Below, in pieces: positions 44,357 to 53,532 of a stretch of DNA of 64,000 nt. The first letter of the stretch is position 1, and every line of letters begins with the position of its first letter. Source of the stretch: Streptomyces daqingensis (lineage in GTDB: Bacteria; Actinomycetota; Actinomycetes; Streptomycetales; Streptomycetaceae). Made by a program: the position numbers and the translations under genes. The stretch covers positions 1 through 64,000 of the forward strand of contig NZ_BMMP01000024.1 in assembly GCF_014645895.1 (NCBI RefSeq), read 5' to 3'. Under the pieces are notes generated by a model. The model saw nothing but the letters and a program-made list of their open reading frames with translations, had not been told where the DNA came from and did no database searches.

Positions 44357-45699
44357 GCCTTCACCTCCGGGTGAGCGGTCTTGTTCTCGTCGGCCCAGAG
44401 GGTCGACTTCGCGGGGTCGAAGGGGCATCCGCGCCCGTCGAGGTGCGCCTCGTACTCGTCGCGGAAGTACTTCAGCGACGAGAAGATCGGCGAGGCGGCG
44501 CCGTCGCCGAGGGCGCAGAACGACTTGCCGTTGATGTTGTCGGCGATGTCGTCGATCTTGTCGATGTCGGCCTTGGTGGCCTTGCCGGACTCGAAGTCGC
44601 GGAGCAACTGGACGAGCCAGTACGTCCCTTCACGGCACGGCGTGCACTTGCCGCACGATTCGTGCGCGTAGAACTCCGTCCAGCGCGTCACCGCCCGGAC
44701 GACGCACGTCGTCTCGTCGAAGCACTGCAGCGCCTTCGTGCCGAGCATGGAGCCGGCCGCGCCGACGCCCTCGTAGTCGAGCGGCACGTCGAGGTGCTCG
44801 TCGGTGAGCATCGGCGTCGAGGAGCCGCCCGGCGTCCAGAACTTCAGCCGGTGGCCGGGGCGCATGCCGCCGCTCATCTCCAGCAGCTGGCGCAGCGTGA
44901 TGCCCAGCGGGGCCTCGTACTGGCCGGGGTTGGCGACGTGGCCGCTGAGGGAGTACAGCGTGAAGCCCGGGGACTTCTCGCTGCCCAGCGAACGGAACCA
45001 CTCCTTGCCCCGGTTGATCAGGGCCGGCACCGAGGCGATGGACTCGACGTTGTTCACCACGGTCGGGCACGCGTACAGACCGGCGACCGCCGGGAACGGG
45101 GGCCGCAGCCGGGGCTGTCCGCGCCTCCCTTCGAGGGAGTCGAGCAGCGCGGTCTCCTCACCGCAGATGTAGGCGCCCGCGCCCGCGTGGACCGTCAGCT
45201 CCAGGTCCTTGCCCTCGCCGAGCGCGTTCTTGCCGAGCAGCCCCGCCTCGTACGCCTCCCGCACCGCGAGGTGCAGGCGGCGCAGCACGGGCACGACCTC
45301 GCCGCGCAGGTAGATGAACGCGTGGGAGGAGCGGATCGCGTGGCAGGCGATGATGATGCCCTCGATGAGGGAGTGCGGGTTCGCGAAGAGCAGCGGGATG
45401 TCCTTGCAGGTGCCCGGCTCGGACTCGTCCGCGTTGACGACGAGGTAGTGGGGCTTGTCGTCTCCCTGCGGGATGAACTGCCACTTCATGCCCGTGGGGA
45501 AGCCCGCGCCGCCGCGGCCGCGGAGGCCGGCGTCCTTCACGTAGGCGATGACGTCGTCCGGCGGCATGGCCAGGGCCTTGGCCAGGCCCTCGTATCCGTC
45601 GTGGCGGCGCTTGTAGGTCTCCAGCGTCCACGCATCGGGCTCGTCCCAGTACGCGGAGAGGACCGGGGAGAGAAGCTTCTCCGGGGATTCGGTCGCCAT
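44353..45699 (-). CDS. nuoF: NADH-quinone oxidoreductase subunit F (NuoF), NADH and FMN site
   Basis: A 448-aa subunit that oxidises NADH. GLRGRGGAGFPTGMKW is the nucleotide/flavin motif, YICGEETALLDSLEG follows, and ESCGKCTPCREG plus a later Cys in SFCALGDGAA bind cluster N3. ATG at 45699 shares one base with the nuoE stop (TAATG). Confidence 0.96.
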   Translation of the reverse strand: MATESPEKLLSPVLSAYWDEPDAWTLETYKRRHDGYEGLAKALAMPPDDVIAYVKDAGLRGRGGAGFPTGMKWQFIPQGDDKPHYLVVNADESEPGTCKDIPLLFANPHSLIEGIIIACHAIRSSHAFIYLRGEVVPVLRRLHLAVREAYEAGLLGKNALGEGKDLELTVHAGAGAYICGEETALLDSLEGRRGQPRLRPPFPAVAGLYACPTVVNNVESIASVPALINRGKEWFRSLGSEKSPGFTLYSLSGHVANPGQYEAPLGITLRQLLEMSGGMRPGHRLKFWTPGGSSTPMLTDEHLDVPLDYEGVGAAGSMLGTKALQCFDETTCVVRAVTRWTEFYAHESCGKCTPCREGTYWLVQLLRDFESGKATKADIDKIDDIADNINGKSFCALGDGAASPIFSSLKYFRDEYEAHLDGRGCPFDPAKSTLWADENKTAHPEVKA

Positions 45700-46598
45700 T
45701 ACTCCCTCTCCTCCCCCGGGCCCGGGTCGGCCGGGCGGCCGGACGGGTTGGCCGGGTCGGACGCGGCGGTCGACTGCGGCATGTCGTGCGAACTGGGGTG
45801 GCTCTCCGGGGCTTCCTCACCCGGGAGCGGCACCGGCTGGTCGGCCGGCCCGGCGGGGCCGCGCGGGTGCGCGAGCCGCCCGGGAGGCGCCTCGCCCTTG
45901 GCGAGCCGCAGCCCGGCCAGCGAGGGGGCGCCGCCACCGCCGGTCGCCTCGACGGCGCCGGGGCGCTCGTCGGGGAAGCCGGCGAGGATGCGGGCGGTCT
46001 CCTTGAACGTGCACAGCGGCGCGCCGCGGGTGGGTGCCACCTCGCGTCCCGCGCGCAGGTCGTCGACCAGCTGCCGGGCGGACTCGGGCGTCTGGTTGTC
46101 GAAGAACTCCCAGTTGACCATCACGACGGGCGCGTAGTCGCAGGCGGCGTTGCACTCGATGTGCTCGAGCGTGACCTTGCCGTCCTCGGTGGTCTCGTTG
46201 TTGCCGACGCCCAGGTGCTGCTTCAGGTCGTCGAAGATCGCGTCTCCGCCCATCACCGCGCAGAGCGTGTTGGTGCAGACGCCGACCTGGTAGTCGCCGG
46301 ACGGCTTGCGGCGGTACATCGAGTAGAACGTCGCCACGGCGTTGACCTCGGCCGTGGTCAGCTCCAGCATCTCCGCGCAGAAACGCTGCCCGGTGCGCGT
46401 CACGTGCCCTTCCTCGGACTGCACGAGATGCAGCAGGGGCAGCAGCGCGGAACGGCTGTCGGGGTAGCGCGCGATGATCTCGCGCGCGTCGGCCTCCAGC
46501 CGCTCGCGGACGTCGGACGGGTAGTCCGGCGCGGGCATCGAGGGGATGCCGAGCATCGGTGCTTCGGGGGTCGTGCCCCGGTCGGGCGCGGTGGTCAT
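45699..46598 (-). CDS. nuoE: NADH-quinone oxidoreductase subunit E (NuoE), [2Fe-2S]
   Basis: A 299-aa thioredoxin-like subunit. Cluster N1a ligands are in VGVCTNTLCAVMGG and HIECNAACDYAPVVMVN. ATG at 46598 overlaps the nuoD stop. About 90 residues of Pro/Gly/Ala-rich tail follow the domain, making it much longer than the usual 170 to 240 aa. Confidence 0.94.
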   Translation of the reverse strand: MTTAPDRGTTPEAPMLGIPSMPAPDYPSDVRERLEADAREIIARYPDSRSALLPLLHLVQSEEGHVTRTGQRFCAEMLELTTAEVNAVATFYSMYRRKPSGDYQVGVCTNTLCAVMGGDAIFDDLKQHLGVGNNETTEDGKVTLEHIECNAACDYAPVVMVNWEFFDNQTPESARQLVDDLRAGREVAPTRGAPLCTFKETARILAGFPDERPGAVEATGGGGAPSLAGLRLAKGEAPPGRLAHPRGPAGPADQPVPLPGEEAPESHPSSHDMPQSTAASDPANPSGRPADPGPGEERE

Positions 46599-47929
46599 CG
46601 GTCGACGCCTCCCATCACGGGGTCGATGGACGCGACGGCGACGATCACGTCGGCGACCTGGCCGCCTTCGCACATGGCCGCCATGGCTTCGAGGTTGGTG
46701 AAGGAGGGGTCGCGGAAGTGCACGCGGTACGGGCGTGTGCCGCCGTCGCTCACGGCGTGCACCCCCAGTTCGCCCTTGGGCGACTCCACCGCCGCGTACG
46801 TCTGTCCCGGCGGTACGCGGAAGCCCTCGGTGACGAGCTTGAAGTGGTGGATCAGGGCCTCCATGGAGGTGCCCATGATGTTCTTGATGTGGTCGAGCGA
46901 GTTGCCCAGCCCGTCGGGGCCGAGGGCCAGTTGCGCGGGCCAGGCGATCTTCTTGTCGCCGACCATGACGGGCCCGGGCTCCAGGCGGTCGATGCACTGC
47001 TCGATGATCCGCAGCGACTGCCGCATCTCCTCCAGGCGCAGCAGGAAACGTCCGTAGGAGTCGCACGTGTCGACGGTGGGGACCTCGAAGTCGTAGTCCT
47101 CGTAACCGCAGTACGGGTCAGACTTGCGCAGGTCGTGCGGCAGCCCGGCGGAGCGCAGGATCGGGCCGGTGGCGCCCAGGGCCATGCAGCCGGCCAGGTC
47201 GAGGTAGCCGATGTCCTTCAGGCGGGCCTTGAAGACGGGGTTGCCGGTGCACAGCGCGTCGTACTCCGGCAGGTTCTTCTTCATCTTCTTCAGGAACTCG
47301 CGCAGCGCGTCGACGGTCCCGGGCGGCAGGTCCTGGGCGAGGCCGCCGGGACGGATGAACGCGTGGTTCATCCGCAGGCCGGTGATCAGCTCGTAGAGGT
47401 CCAGGACCAGTTCGCGGTCGCGGAAACCGAAGATCATGACCGTGGTGGCGCCGAGCTCCATGCCGCCCGTGGCGATCGCCACCAGGTGCGAGGAGAGACG
47501 GTTCAGCTCCATCAGCAGGACGCGGATGACGTTGGCCCGGTCCGGGACGTCGTCCTCGATGCCGAGCAGCTTCTCGACCGCCATGCAGTACGCCGTCTCG
47601 TTGAAGAACGGCGTCAGGTAGTCCATGCGCGTCACGAACGTCGTGCCCTGCGTCCACGTCCGGTACTCGAGGTTCTTCTCGATACCGGTGTGCAGGTAGC
47701 CGATGCCGCAGCGCGCCTCGGTCACCGTCTCGCCGTCGATCTCCAGGATCAGACGGAGCACGCCGTGCGTCGACGGGTGCTGCGGACCCATGTTGACGAT
47801 GATCCGCTCGTCGTCGCTCCGCGCGGCGGCCGCGGCGACCTCGTCCCAGTCGCCGCCGGTGACGTCGTAGACCGTGCCCTCGGTGGTCTCGCGGATGCCC
47901 GCGGTCGCGTGGGTGGTGGATGTGCTCAT
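46595..47929 (-). CDS. nuoD: NADH-quinone oxidoreductase subunit D (NuoD)
   Basis: A 444-aa subunit that forms the quinone site with NuoB. NMGPQHPSTHGVLRL holds the conserved quinone-site His, and ARCGIGYLHTGIEKNLEYRT follows. The C-terminus ends in DPVMGGVDR as expected. It is the only NuoD in the window; the nuo2 cluster has none. ATG at 47929 overlaps the nuoC stop. Confidence 0.96.
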   Translation of the reverse strand: MSTSTTHATAGIRETTEGTVYDVTGGDWDEVAAAAARSDDERIIVNMGPQHPSTHGVLRLILEIDGETVTEARCGIGYLHTGIEKNLEYRTWTQGTTFVTRMDYLTPFFNETAYCMAVEKLLGIEDDVPDRANVIRVLLMELNRLSSHLVAIATGGMELGATTVMIFGFRDRELVLDLYELITGLRMNHAFIRPGGLAQDLPPGTVDALREFLKKMKKNLPEYDALCTGNPVFKARLKDIGYLDLAGCMALGATGPILRSAGLPHDLRKSDPYCGYEDYDFEVPTVDTCDSYGRFLLRLEEMRQSLRIIEQCIDRLEPGPVMVGDKKIAWPAQLALGPDGLGNSLDHIKNIMGTSMEALIHHFKLVTEGFRVPPGQTYAAVESPKGELGVHAVSDGGTRPYRVHFRDPSFTNLEAMAAMCEGGQVADVIVAVASIDPVMGGVDR

Positions 47930-48656
47930 CAGCTGTACGACCTCCGCTGATCGGGAGCCGGAATCTGGGCGCCCTTGTACTCGACGGGGATGCCGCCGAG
48001 GGGGTAGTCCTTGCGCTGCGGGAAGCCCTGCCAGTCGTCGGGCATCATGATCCGCGTCAGCGCGGGGTGCCCGTCGAAGATCAGGCCGAAGAAGTCGTAC
48101 GTCTCGCGCTCGTGCCAGTCGTTGGTCGGATAGACCTCGACCACGGAGGGGACGTGCGGGTCGGCGTCCGGTGCGCTGACCTCCAGGCGGATCACCCTGT
48201 TGTGGGTGATGGAGCGCAGGTGGTAGACGGCGTGCAGCTCGCGGCCCTTGTCGCCCGGGAAGTGCACTCCGCTGACGCCGGTGCACAGTTCGAAGCGGAG
48301 CGCCGGGTCATCCCGCAGCGTCCGGCACACCTGGAGCAGATGCTCGCGCGCGATGTGCAGCGTCATCTCGCCGCGGTCGACGACGGTCTTCTCGATCGCG
48401 TCCTCGGGCGCCAGGCCCTGCTCCTCCAGCGCGCCCTCGAGTTCGTCCGCGACCTCGTCGAAGTACCCGCCGTAGGGGCGGCTGCTCGCGCCGGGGAGCC
48501 GGATCGTGCGGACCAGGCCGCCGTACCCCGAGGTGTCGCCGCCCCTGTCCGCGCCGAACATGCCGCGGCGTACGCCGATGACCTCGCCGCTGTCGTTGCG
48601 CGGCGCGGGGACGGAACCGTTCGCGTTCTCGGCGCCGTTGCCGTTGCTGGTCTCGC

Positions 48657-48660
<4 letters not shown>
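47929..48660 (-). CDS. nuoC: NADH-quinone oxidoreductase subunit C (NuoC)
   Basis: A 243-aa subunit. The 30-kDa signature is WHERETYDFFGLIFDGHP and FPQRKDYPLGG. The first 45 residues are a flexible extension. GTG at 48660 overlaps the nuoB stop. Confidence 0.95.
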
Positions 48661-49211
<551 letters not shown>

Positions 49212-49224
49212 TGCGTACCTGCCC

Positions 49225-49584
49225 CTAATCCCATTCCAGGCCGCCGCGCCGCCAGTCGTAGGCGTACGCGACGCCGATGAGGGCGACGAAGACCAGCATT
49301 TCGACCAGGCCGAAGATCCCGAGGGAGTCGAAGTGAACGGCCCACGGGTAGAGAAAGACGATTTCGATGTCGAAGACGATGAAGAGCATCGCCGTCAGGT
49401 AGTACTTGACCGGGAAACGCCCGCCGCCCGCCGGCTGGGGAGTGGGCTCGATGCCGCACTCGTACGCTTCCAGCTTGGCTCGGTTGTAGCGCTTGGGGCC
49501 GATGACCGATGCCGCGACCACCGAGAAGATCGCGAACCCGGCCGCGATGGCTCCCAGTACAAGGATTGGCGTGTAGGCGTTCAC
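49225..49584 (-). CDS. nuoA: NADH-quinone oxidoreductase subunit A (NuoA)
   Basis: A 119-aa three-helix subunit and first gene of the 14-gene operon. LEAYECGIEPTPQPAGGG is the conserved loop; FDIEIVFLYPWAVHF the acidic helix. GTG at 49584 is preceded by AAGGAGCGGGGAGC. A Rex-like operator lies 120 bases upstream. Confidence 0.95.
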   Translation of the reverse strand: MNAYTPILVLGAIAAGFAIFSVVAASVIGPKRYNRAKLEAYECGIEPTPQPAGGGRFPVKYYLTAMLFIVFDIEIVFLYPWAVHFDSLGIFGLVEMLVFVALIGVAYAYDWRRGGLEWD

Positions 49585-49703
49585 CGCTCCCCGCTCCTTC
49601 CAGTCGACCCTGGAGACCTCCCGGACCGGTAGGCCCAGGGGACTGTCGACGCTGACTGCCGGCTGTCCACCTGGCTCGCGCCGCCTTCACCAAGATCGCT
49701 TCT

Positions 49704-49721
49704 ATGTGAGGCAGTTCACAA
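49704..49721. promoter_or_regulatory. Rex-like operator of the nuo operon
   Basis: ATGTGAGGCAGTTCACAA matches the Streptomyces Rex site (TTGTGAA-N4-TTCACAA) with both half-sites intact. Rex senses the NADH/NAD ratio and in S. coelicolor controls nuo and cyd genes. The site lies 120 bases before the nuoA start. Confidence 0.8.
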
Positions 49722-49754
49722 GCCCTTGCGGGAGGCATCTTATGCCCGGGCCTT

Positions 49755-49768
49755 GTGACGTGCGACAC
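49755..49768. promoter_or_regulatory. Crp-like site 1
   Basis: GTGACGTGCGACAC fits the Streptomyces Crp consensus GTG-N6-GNCAC. It lies on the nuoA side of the region, 34 bases from the Rex-like site. Confidence 0.5.
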
Positions 49769-50092
49769 GGGGTCCCCCCAGAGACTTGTGATCTCCAACA
49801 CGCGACGACAAAACCGCACGTCAGAGGCTTGCCGGTTAGCAATGTCCAAGATCCGCAAAGGCGTTCCCCGCGACGCCCGGAAAGCGCCCGCGCGAGGCCC
49901 CCGGAAAGCGCTCCCGGATGCCCGGCCGAGGCGAGAGCCGGACCCGTCTGCGATTGCGGCGTTCGTGAACGTCAGCACAATCCTCCGCCGATCGGCCACT
50001 TCATTCACCGTCCGAACACGGGGACCGATCGGCACAGAATGGGATGACCGGGCATCAAAACGCCATTCACGGACGGAGTCGACACGGCGAGT

Positions 50093-50106
50093 GTGACGTG
50101 CGTCAC
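50093..50106. promoter_or_regulatory. Crp-like site 2
   Basis: GTGACGTGCGTCAC fits GTG-N6-GNCAC and is a perfect palindrome apart from the two central bases. It lies about 240 bases upstream of the NlpC/P60 start. Confidence 0.55.
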
Positions 50107-50306
50107 GCAGCACCCTGGCAGCCCCTGCCACCTTTGCCAGACCTACGAAGGCCGTGGTATACGCGGCTACTTCCCGTCACCATGAAGATAACTAGGTGGT
50201 CACAGCGGGGTAGTTGGGCGACGGCCGTGACCGGAGCGAGACCTGTGAAGATCAACCGGGTCTCAACTGGGCGTTCTCGCAGCGGCTGTGTCAGATTGCA
50301 CGAATT

Positions 50307-50336
50307 TTGAACGGATCATCTGCGGGCTGCTATCCA
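50307..50336 (+). promoter_or_regulatory. Promoter of the NlpC/P60 gene, likely leaderless
   Basis: TTGAAC at 50307-50312 and TATCCA at 50331-50336 are spaced 18 bases apart. Transcription should begin about 7 bases later, at or beside the ATG at 50343. There is no ribosome binding site before that ATG. Confidence 0.6.
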
Positions 50337-50342
50337 TGCCCC

Positions 50343-51116
50343 ATGTCCCGGAACACTCACGTACCCAGACACCGGAAGCCTCGCCAGAGCAGCGTGAACA
50401 GGTCGCTGCGAGTGAGCGCCACCGGCGGCGTCCTCGGCGCCATCGCCTTCACCACGGCGATGTCCCCGTCCTCGCCCCTGGCCGACAAGGCCTCGGCGAA
50501 GTCGGAAGCCGCAGCCGAGACGGGCGCGGTCTCCGAGGTCAGTCACACCGTGGCGGGTTCCTCCGCCAGGGCTGCCGACTCCCTCAAGACCACGGCACTG
50601 CAGTACGAGGTGCGCCAGGCCGAGGCCAAGGCCACCGACCGCGCGCTGGAGGCGGCCCAGAAGAAGGCCGCCGCTGCCGAACGCAAGGCCGAGGCGCGGG
50701 AGAAGGCGGCCGACGCACGGGCTTCCCGCTCCACGGGCCGCACGGATCTCTCGTCGGGCAGCGGCAACGTCTCCTCCGTCATCGGCTTCCTCAAGGCCCA
50801 GGTGGGCAAGTCCTACGTGCTGGGCGCGAGCGGGCCCTCCTCGTACGACTGCTCCGGCCTCACACAGGCAGCCTTCAAGCAGGTCGGCGTGAGCCTCCCG
50901 CGTACCTCCCAGACCCAGTCCCTCGAGGGCACGCCCGTCTCCATGGACGCGCTTCAGGAGGGCGACCTCCTCTACTGGGGCGGCCGCGGCAGCGCCTACC
51001 ACATCGGCGTCTACGTGGGCGGCGGCAAGTTCATCGGCGCCCAGAACTCCTCGACCGGCGTGGTCGAGAAGCCCCTCGACTACGACCCGCCGTCCGGCGC
51101 GGTCCGCGTGCTGTGA
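50343..51116 (+). CDS. Secreted NlpC/P60 peptidoglycan hydrolase
   Basis: A 257-aa cell-wall endopeptidase. A signal sequence lies at about residues 20-42. A coiled-coil region rich in Ala, Lys and Glu follows (75-125). The NlpC/P60 domain starts near residue 143; the catalytic Cys170 is in SSYDCSGLTQAAF and His220 in AYHIGVYVGGG. It probably cleaves cross-linking peptides of peptidoglycan. ATG at 50343 is chosen although no ribosome binding site precedes it; the promoter position suggests a leaderless mRNA. Confidence 0.92.
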   Translation: MSRNTHVPRHRKPRQSSVNRSLRVSATGGVLGAIAFTTAMSPSSPLADKASAKSEAAAETGAVSEVSHTVAGSSARAADSLKTTALQYEVRQAEAKATDRALEAAQKKAAAAERKAEAREKAADARASRSTGRTDLSSGSGNVSSVIGFLKAQVGKSYVLGASGPSSYDCSGLTQAAFKQVGVSLPRTSQTQSLEGTPVSMDALQEGDLLYWGGRGSAYHIGVYVGGGKFIGAQNSSTGVVEKPLDYDPPSGAVRVL

Positions 51117-51194
51117 CGATCTGACGTCCACGGGGACGCCTCCCGCGTCCGCAGCGCGCTGACGCGGCACCTGAGAACCCAACGCACCGCACGG

Positions 51195-51230
51195 CGCCCC
51201 CTGTACGGCCACACGGCCGTACAGGGGGCG
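51195..51230 (+). terminator. Terminator of the NlpC/P60 gene
   Basis: A perfect 16-bp inverted repeat (CGCCCCCTGTACGGCC and its complement) with an ACAC loop. Confidence 0.9.
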
Positions 51231-51284
51231 TCCGTCTGTCTGGCGGGCCCTCGCGCCCTGCGAGGGCGGCCGGAACGGCGAAGA

Positions 51285-51336
51285 GGCGGTGCTCCCACGG
51301 CCGGGGTTTGCTCGCCCCGGCCGCAGGCGCACCGCC
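51285..51336 (-). terminator. Terminator of the geranylgeranyl-reductase-type gene
   Basis: An outer 8-bp repeat GGCGGTGC/GCACCGCC encloses an inner 9-bp hairpin CGGCCGGGG/CCCCGGCCG. It follows the stop of the minus-strand gene at 51348. Confidence 0.75.
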
Positions 51337-51347
51337 TCAGGTGGGTG

Positions 51348-52631
51348 TCAGGCGCGCGGAGCGACCTTGCTCAGGCCGTTGATGACGCGGTCCATGGCGT
51401 CGCCGCCGGTGGGCTCCGTGAGGTTGGCGAGCATCTTCAGGGCGAAGCGCATCAGCACCGGGTGCGAGAGGCCGCGCTCCGTGGCCACCTTCATCACCTT
51501 GGGGTTGCCGATCAGCTTCACGAAGGCGCGTCCGAGCGTGTAGTAGCCGCCGTACGTGTCCTTGAGGATCTTCGGGTAGCGGCGCAGGGCCAGTTCGCGC
51601 TGTGCGGGCGTGGCCCGCCCCTGCGCCTGCACGATGGTCTCGGCCGCGATGACGCCGGACTCCATGGCGTACGCGATGCCCTCGCCGTTGAAGGGGTTGA
51701 CCAGACCGCCCGCGTCGCCGACGAGCATGAGCCCGCGCGTGTAGTGCGGCTGGCGGTTGAAGGCCATGGGGAGCGCGGCGCCGCGGATGGGCCCCGTCAT
51801 GTTCTCCGGCGTGAATCCCCACTCGGCGGGCATGGACGCGCACCACGCCTTGAGGATCTCGCGCCAGTCGAGCTCCTTGAAGGAGTCCGAGGTGTTGAGG
51901 ACGCCCAGGCCGATGTTGCTCGTCCCGTCGCCCATGCCGAAGACCCATCCATAGCCGGGCAGCAGGCGGTCCTGAGCACCGCGGCGGTCCCACAGCTCCA
52001 GCCACGACTCCAGGTAGTCGTCGTCGTGGCGGGGCGAGTTGAAGTACGTGCGGACCGCGACGCCCATAGGGCGGTCCTCGCGGCGGTGCAGGCCCATTTT
52101 CAGCGACAGCCGCGTCGAGTTGCCGTCGGCCGCGACGACGACGGGGGCGTGGAAGGTGACGGGCGTCTTCTCCTCGCCCAGCTTGGCGTGCACGCCGGTG
52201 ATGCGTCCCGCGGAGTCCAGCACCGGCTCGCCGACGTTGCAGCGCTCGTGGAGCCGCGCGCCGGCCTTCTCGGCCTGCCTGGCGAGCTGCTCGTCGAAGT
52301 CGTCGCGCTTGCGCACGAGTCCGTAGTCCGGGTAGCAGGCCAGCTCCGGCCAGTCGAGCTGCAGACGCTGGCCGCCGCCGATGATGCGCAGGCCCTTGTT
52401 GCGCAGCCAGCCCGCTTCCTCGGAGATGTCGATGCCCATGGCGATCAGCTGCTTCGTCGCGCGCGGCGTCAGGCCGTCGCCGCACACCTTCTCGCGCGGG
52501 AACGCGGTCTTCTCCAGCAGCAGCACGTCGAGGCCGCTGCGGGCGAGGTGGTAGGCGGTGGTGGCCCCCGCGGGGCCGGCACCGACAACGATCACATCGG
52601 CTGTCCGGTCGGAGGTGACGGTCTCGGTCAC
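51348..52631 (-). CDS. Geranylgeranyl reductase family FAD enzyme, MenJ-like menaquinone reductase candidate
   Basis: A 427-aa flavoprotein. The FAD-binding start is VIVVGAGPAGATTAYHLARS, the second motif LLEKTAFPREKVCGDGLTPR and the third GLMLVGDAGGLVNPFNGEGI. In mycobacteria the relative MenJ saturates one isoprene unit of menaquinone. Here the gene follows the menG methyltransferase gene on the same strand with 133 bases between, which supports a quinone role. GTG at 52631 is chosen; the extension to 52907 overlaps menG. Other prenyl lipids could also be the substrate. Confidence 0.82.
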   Translation of the reverse strand: MTETVTSDRTADVIVVGAGPAGATTAYHLARSGLDVLLLEKTAFPREKVCGDGLTPRATKQLIAMGIDISEEAGWLRNKGLRIIGGGQRLQLDWPELACYPDYGLVRKRDDFDEQLARQAEKAGARLHERCNVGEPVLDSAGRITGVHAKLGEEKTPVTFHAPVVVAADGNSTRLSLKMGLHRREDRPMGVAVRTYFNSPRHDDDYLESWLELWDRRGAQDRLLPGYGWVFGMGDGTSNIGLGVLNTSDSFKELDWREILKAWCASMPAEWGFTPENMTGPIRGAALPMAFNRQPHYTRGLMLVGDAGGLVNPFNGEGIAYAMESGVIAAETIVQAQGRATPAQRELALRRYPKILKDTYGGYYTLGRAFVKLIGNPKVMKVATERGLSHPVLMRFALKMLANLTEPTGGDAMDRVINGLSKVAPRA

Positions 52632-52764
52632 GAGGGCTCCCGCAGATGCTGGGCAGTAGGGCATTGGCAGTCTAAGAGGCACGTCCGGGCCGTACGGGAA
52701 CGCCCCGTCGAACCGGCTCCGACCGGCGTCGCACGGGGAGTTCACCGGCTCCGGACGACACGGC

Positions 52765-53457
52765 CTACGGGCGCACGCCGCGGTGCAGGGCGACCACGCC
52801 GCCCGACAGGTTCCGCCACGCCACCTTCGCCCACCCGGCCTTCTGCAGGCGCCCCGCCAGCGCGGGCTGGTCCGGCCACTCGCGGATGGACTCGGCGAGG
52901 TAGACATAGGCGTCGGGGCTGGAGGAGACCGCCCGCGCCACGGGCGGCAGGGCCCGCATCAGGTACTCGGTGTAGACCGTGCGGAACGGCGCCCAAGTCG
53001 GGTGGCTGAACTCGCAGATGACGACCCTGCCGCCCGGCGCGGTGACGCGCAGCATCTCCCGCAGGGCGGCGTCGGTGTCCTGCACGTTGCGCAGCCCGAA
53101 GGAGATGGTCACGGCGTCGAACACGCCGTCGCGGAACGGGAGCCGGGTCGCGTCCCCGGCGGTGAACGGCATCCGGGGGAGCCGCTTCTTGCCTTCGGAG
53201 AGCATGCCGAGGCTGAAGTCGCAGGGCACGGCGTAGGCGCCGCCCTCGACGAACGGCTGGGACGAGGTGCCCGTCCCCGCGGCGAGGTCGAGCACGCGCT
53301 CGCCCGGGCGCGCGTCGACGGCGCGGGCCACGGCCTTCCGCCACAGCCGCGCCTGCCCGAGGGAGAGCACGTCGTTGGTGATGTCGTAGCGCGCCGCGAC
53401 GTCGTCGAACATCGCGGCGACTTCGTGCGGCTGCTTGTCGAGGGATGCGCGGGTCAC
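52765..53457 (-). CDS. menG: Demethylmenaquinone methyltransferase (MenG/UbiE)
   Basis: A 230-aa SAM-dependent methyltransferase that completes menaquinone. The N-terminal motif VAAMFDDVAARYDITNDVLS and the SAM motif VLDLAAGTGTSSQPF are diagnostic, followed by FGLRNVQDTDAALREMLRV. GTG at 53457. It serves the futalosine pathway here, since mqnC is next door. Confidence 0.93.
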   Translation of the reverse strand: MTRASLDKQPHEVAAMFDDVAARYDITNDVLSLGQARLWRKAVARAVDARPGERVLDLAAGTGTSSQPFVEGGAYAVPCDFSLGMLSEGKKRLPRMPFTAGDATRLPFRDGVFDAVTISFGLRNVQDTDAALREMLRVTAPGGRVVICEFSHPTWAPFRTVYTEYLMRALPPVARAVSSSPDAYVYLAESIREWPDQPALAGRLQKAGWAKVAWRNLSGGVVALHRGVRP

Positions 53458-53480
53458 CCGCTCATTGTCCCCCTCGCGCC

Positions 53481-53525
53481 GCGGGCCCGTCGCGCGGGGG
53501 CACCACCCCCGCGCGAACGGGCCGC
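53481..53525 (-). terminator. Terminator of mqnC
   Basis: A hairpin with a 10-bp core CGCGCGGGGG/CCCCCGCGCG and flanking GCGGGCCCGT/ACGGGCCGC pairing lies 8 bases after the mqnC stop. Confidence 0.8.
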
Positions 53526-53532
53526 GGAACGG

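Larger units (their letters stand above)
49585..50342. other. 758-bp divergent regulatory region between nuoA and the NlpC/P60 gene
   Basis: No gene is supported. It contains a Rex-like operator (49704-49721), two Crp-like palindromes (49755-49768 and 50093-50106) and the promoter of the hydrolase gene (50307-50336). Two hairpins (GGTCAC with GTGACC, and GAGACC with GGTCTC, at about 50200-50265) lie before that promoter. Confidence 0.75.

Noticed and set aside
50195..50290. Possible c-di-AMP (ydaO) riboswitch before the NlpC/P60 gene
   Set aside because: Two hairpins are visible, but the conserved ydaO core sequence is not, and the promoter at 50307-50336 lies downstream of them, so they would not be in the mRNA.
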